DNA of 64,000 bases from an uncultured Alistipes sp. GTDB taxonomy: Bacteria > Bacteroidota > Bacteroidia > Bacteroidales > Rikenellaceae. Of the stretch, positions 63,609 through 64,000 are shown in pieces. The stretch is from contig NZ_CAJTXD010000003.1 in assembly GCF_910580175.1 (NCBI RefSeq), positions 248,001-312,000 on the forward strand, in the 5' to 3' direction. The stretch's first letter is position 1; every line of letters starts with the position of its first letter. Made by a program: the position numbers and the translations under genes. The notes beneath the pieces are model-generated. The model was not told the DNA's origin. It made no database searches and saw only the letters and a list, made by a program, of their open reading frames with translations.

Positions 63609-64000
63609 TCAGAAGAAGAAGCCGATCGAACCGCCGTATACGATGTCGTGCGGTACCTTGACCCGGTGGACGGAGGCCCCGCAGAAGAACGTTTGCCACA
63701 CATGGCTCCGAGGGTAGCCCGAGACGCGGAAGTCGATGAAGAAGCGGCGGATGTTCAGTCCCATGCCGCCCATGAGGCCGACGCTGCGGTCGTTGAATCC
63801 GATCCGCAGGATTTCGGCGGCGCTGCTGCGGTTGCTGTGGCTCAGCCGGAAGAGCGGTCCGCCGAAGAACCGCAGCGGCCCGAACTGCAAACCGGCCTGC
63901 ACCGGCATTTCCAGACGTCCGGTGCGCAGGCGGACGATGCGCCGGTCGGTGTTTATGGCCAAAACATCGTAGTTGACCAGTGCATAGCCGAGTTCGCCTT
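63609..64000 (-). CDS. C-terminal part of an outer-membrane beta-barrel protein (cut by window edge)
   Basis: The minus-strand frame is open from the window edge to the TGA at 63609-63611, giving 129-130 residues. Alternating strands are clear: MPVQAGLQFGPLRFFGGPLF, VGLMGGMGLNIRRFFIDFRVSG and the final VYGGSIGFFF with terminal Phe. This is a small barrel of the OMP_b-brl type. The upstream part and any signal peptide are outside the window. The 283-base gap to bamD holds the bamD promoter and nothing else I can support. Confidence 0.75.
   Translation of the reverse strand, partial: GELGYALVNYDVLAINTDRRIVRLRTGRLEMPVQAGLQFGPLRFFGGPLFRLSHSNRSSAAEILRIGFNDRSVGLMGGMGLNIRRFFIDFRVSGYPRSHVWQTFFCGASVHRVKVPHDIVYGGSIGFFF

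Overview
The window is a stretch of core chromosome from a GC-rich member of the Bacteroidales. Supporting signs are the Bacteroidetes-type promoter boxes (TAnnTTTG, often with TTTG about 20 bases upstream), Bacteroidetes-only families (DUF4296, DUF4271, DUF3467, Bacteroidetes-type RpoZ, PorT-like barrels), lipoproteins with an SRC or VAC type lipobox, and strong G/C third-position codon bias. Alistipes (Rikenellaceae) is the best guess, but this is inference. I see no prophage, insertion sequence, integrative element, CRISPR array or rRNA. About 65 genes are packed densely on both strands.

Layout. 1-6246 (+): an edge-truncated gene, an Ig-like lipoprotein, an outer-membrane barrel, rbfA, a LolC/E-type permease, a DUF4296 lipoprotein and a 113-residue protein that looks like an amidohydrolase without its catalytic barrel. 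6268-8872: divergent xerD and prmA, then recO. 8890-11843: a secreted protein, a porin and a YeiH transporter. 11872-18005 (-): tgt, LptF/G permease, PASTA protein, pseudouridine synthase and ygiQ. 18267-20635 (+): glycosyltransferase, ECF sigma factor and rsmG. 20670-22244 (-): thioredoxin-like protein and rlmN. 22421-29144 (+): tonB, hflX, upp, an LTA-synthase-like sulfatase-fold enzyme, a hemerythrin-LuxR regulator and a CDF exporter. 29241-37632 (-): a long near-contiguous series from a LysE exporter through cmk, ispH, a CtpA protease, a histidine kinase, DUF4271 and hemD to rnpA and yidD. 37633-38090: a promoter region built on a tandem 71-bp repeat. 38091-41375: a DUF3467 protein, folC and lnt. 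41553-44666 (+): galK, galE and a nucleotidyltransferase as a compact transcription unit. 44731-48491 (-): nadB, prfC and a YczE-like membrane protein. 48576-56506: queA, an outer-membrane barrel, eno, an anSME-like radical SAM enzyme, a CT-rich minisatellite, tRNA-His and groES-groEL. 56581-63325 (-): a sigma/anti-sigma pair, then bamD, rpoZ, coaBC, recN and a nucleotidyltransferase in one unit. The right edge cuts an outer-membrane barrel gene.

Functional picture: envelope biogenesis (bamD, lnt, LolC/E-like, LptF/G, TonB, several barrels), translation and RNA modification (rbfA, prmA, tgt, queA, rluA family, rlmN, rsmG, prfC, hflX), DNA maintenance (xerD, recO, recN), cofactor synthesis (nadB, folC, coaBC, ispH, hemD), sugar metabolism and folding.

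The most interesting parts are not classical systems. They are: (i) the barrel-less amidohydrolase relative at 5905-6246; (ii) a layered groESL control region with a TGTCA-AAA-TGACA palindrome, a housekeeping -7 box and a sigma-54-like element; (iii) a 71-bp tandem repeat that supplies the -33 element of a promoter; (iv) short tandem repeats and a G9 tract inside promoters or start sites (hflX, glycosyltransferase/tgt, a barrel gene) that could drive slipped-strand variation; and (v) a galactose unit with no galT.
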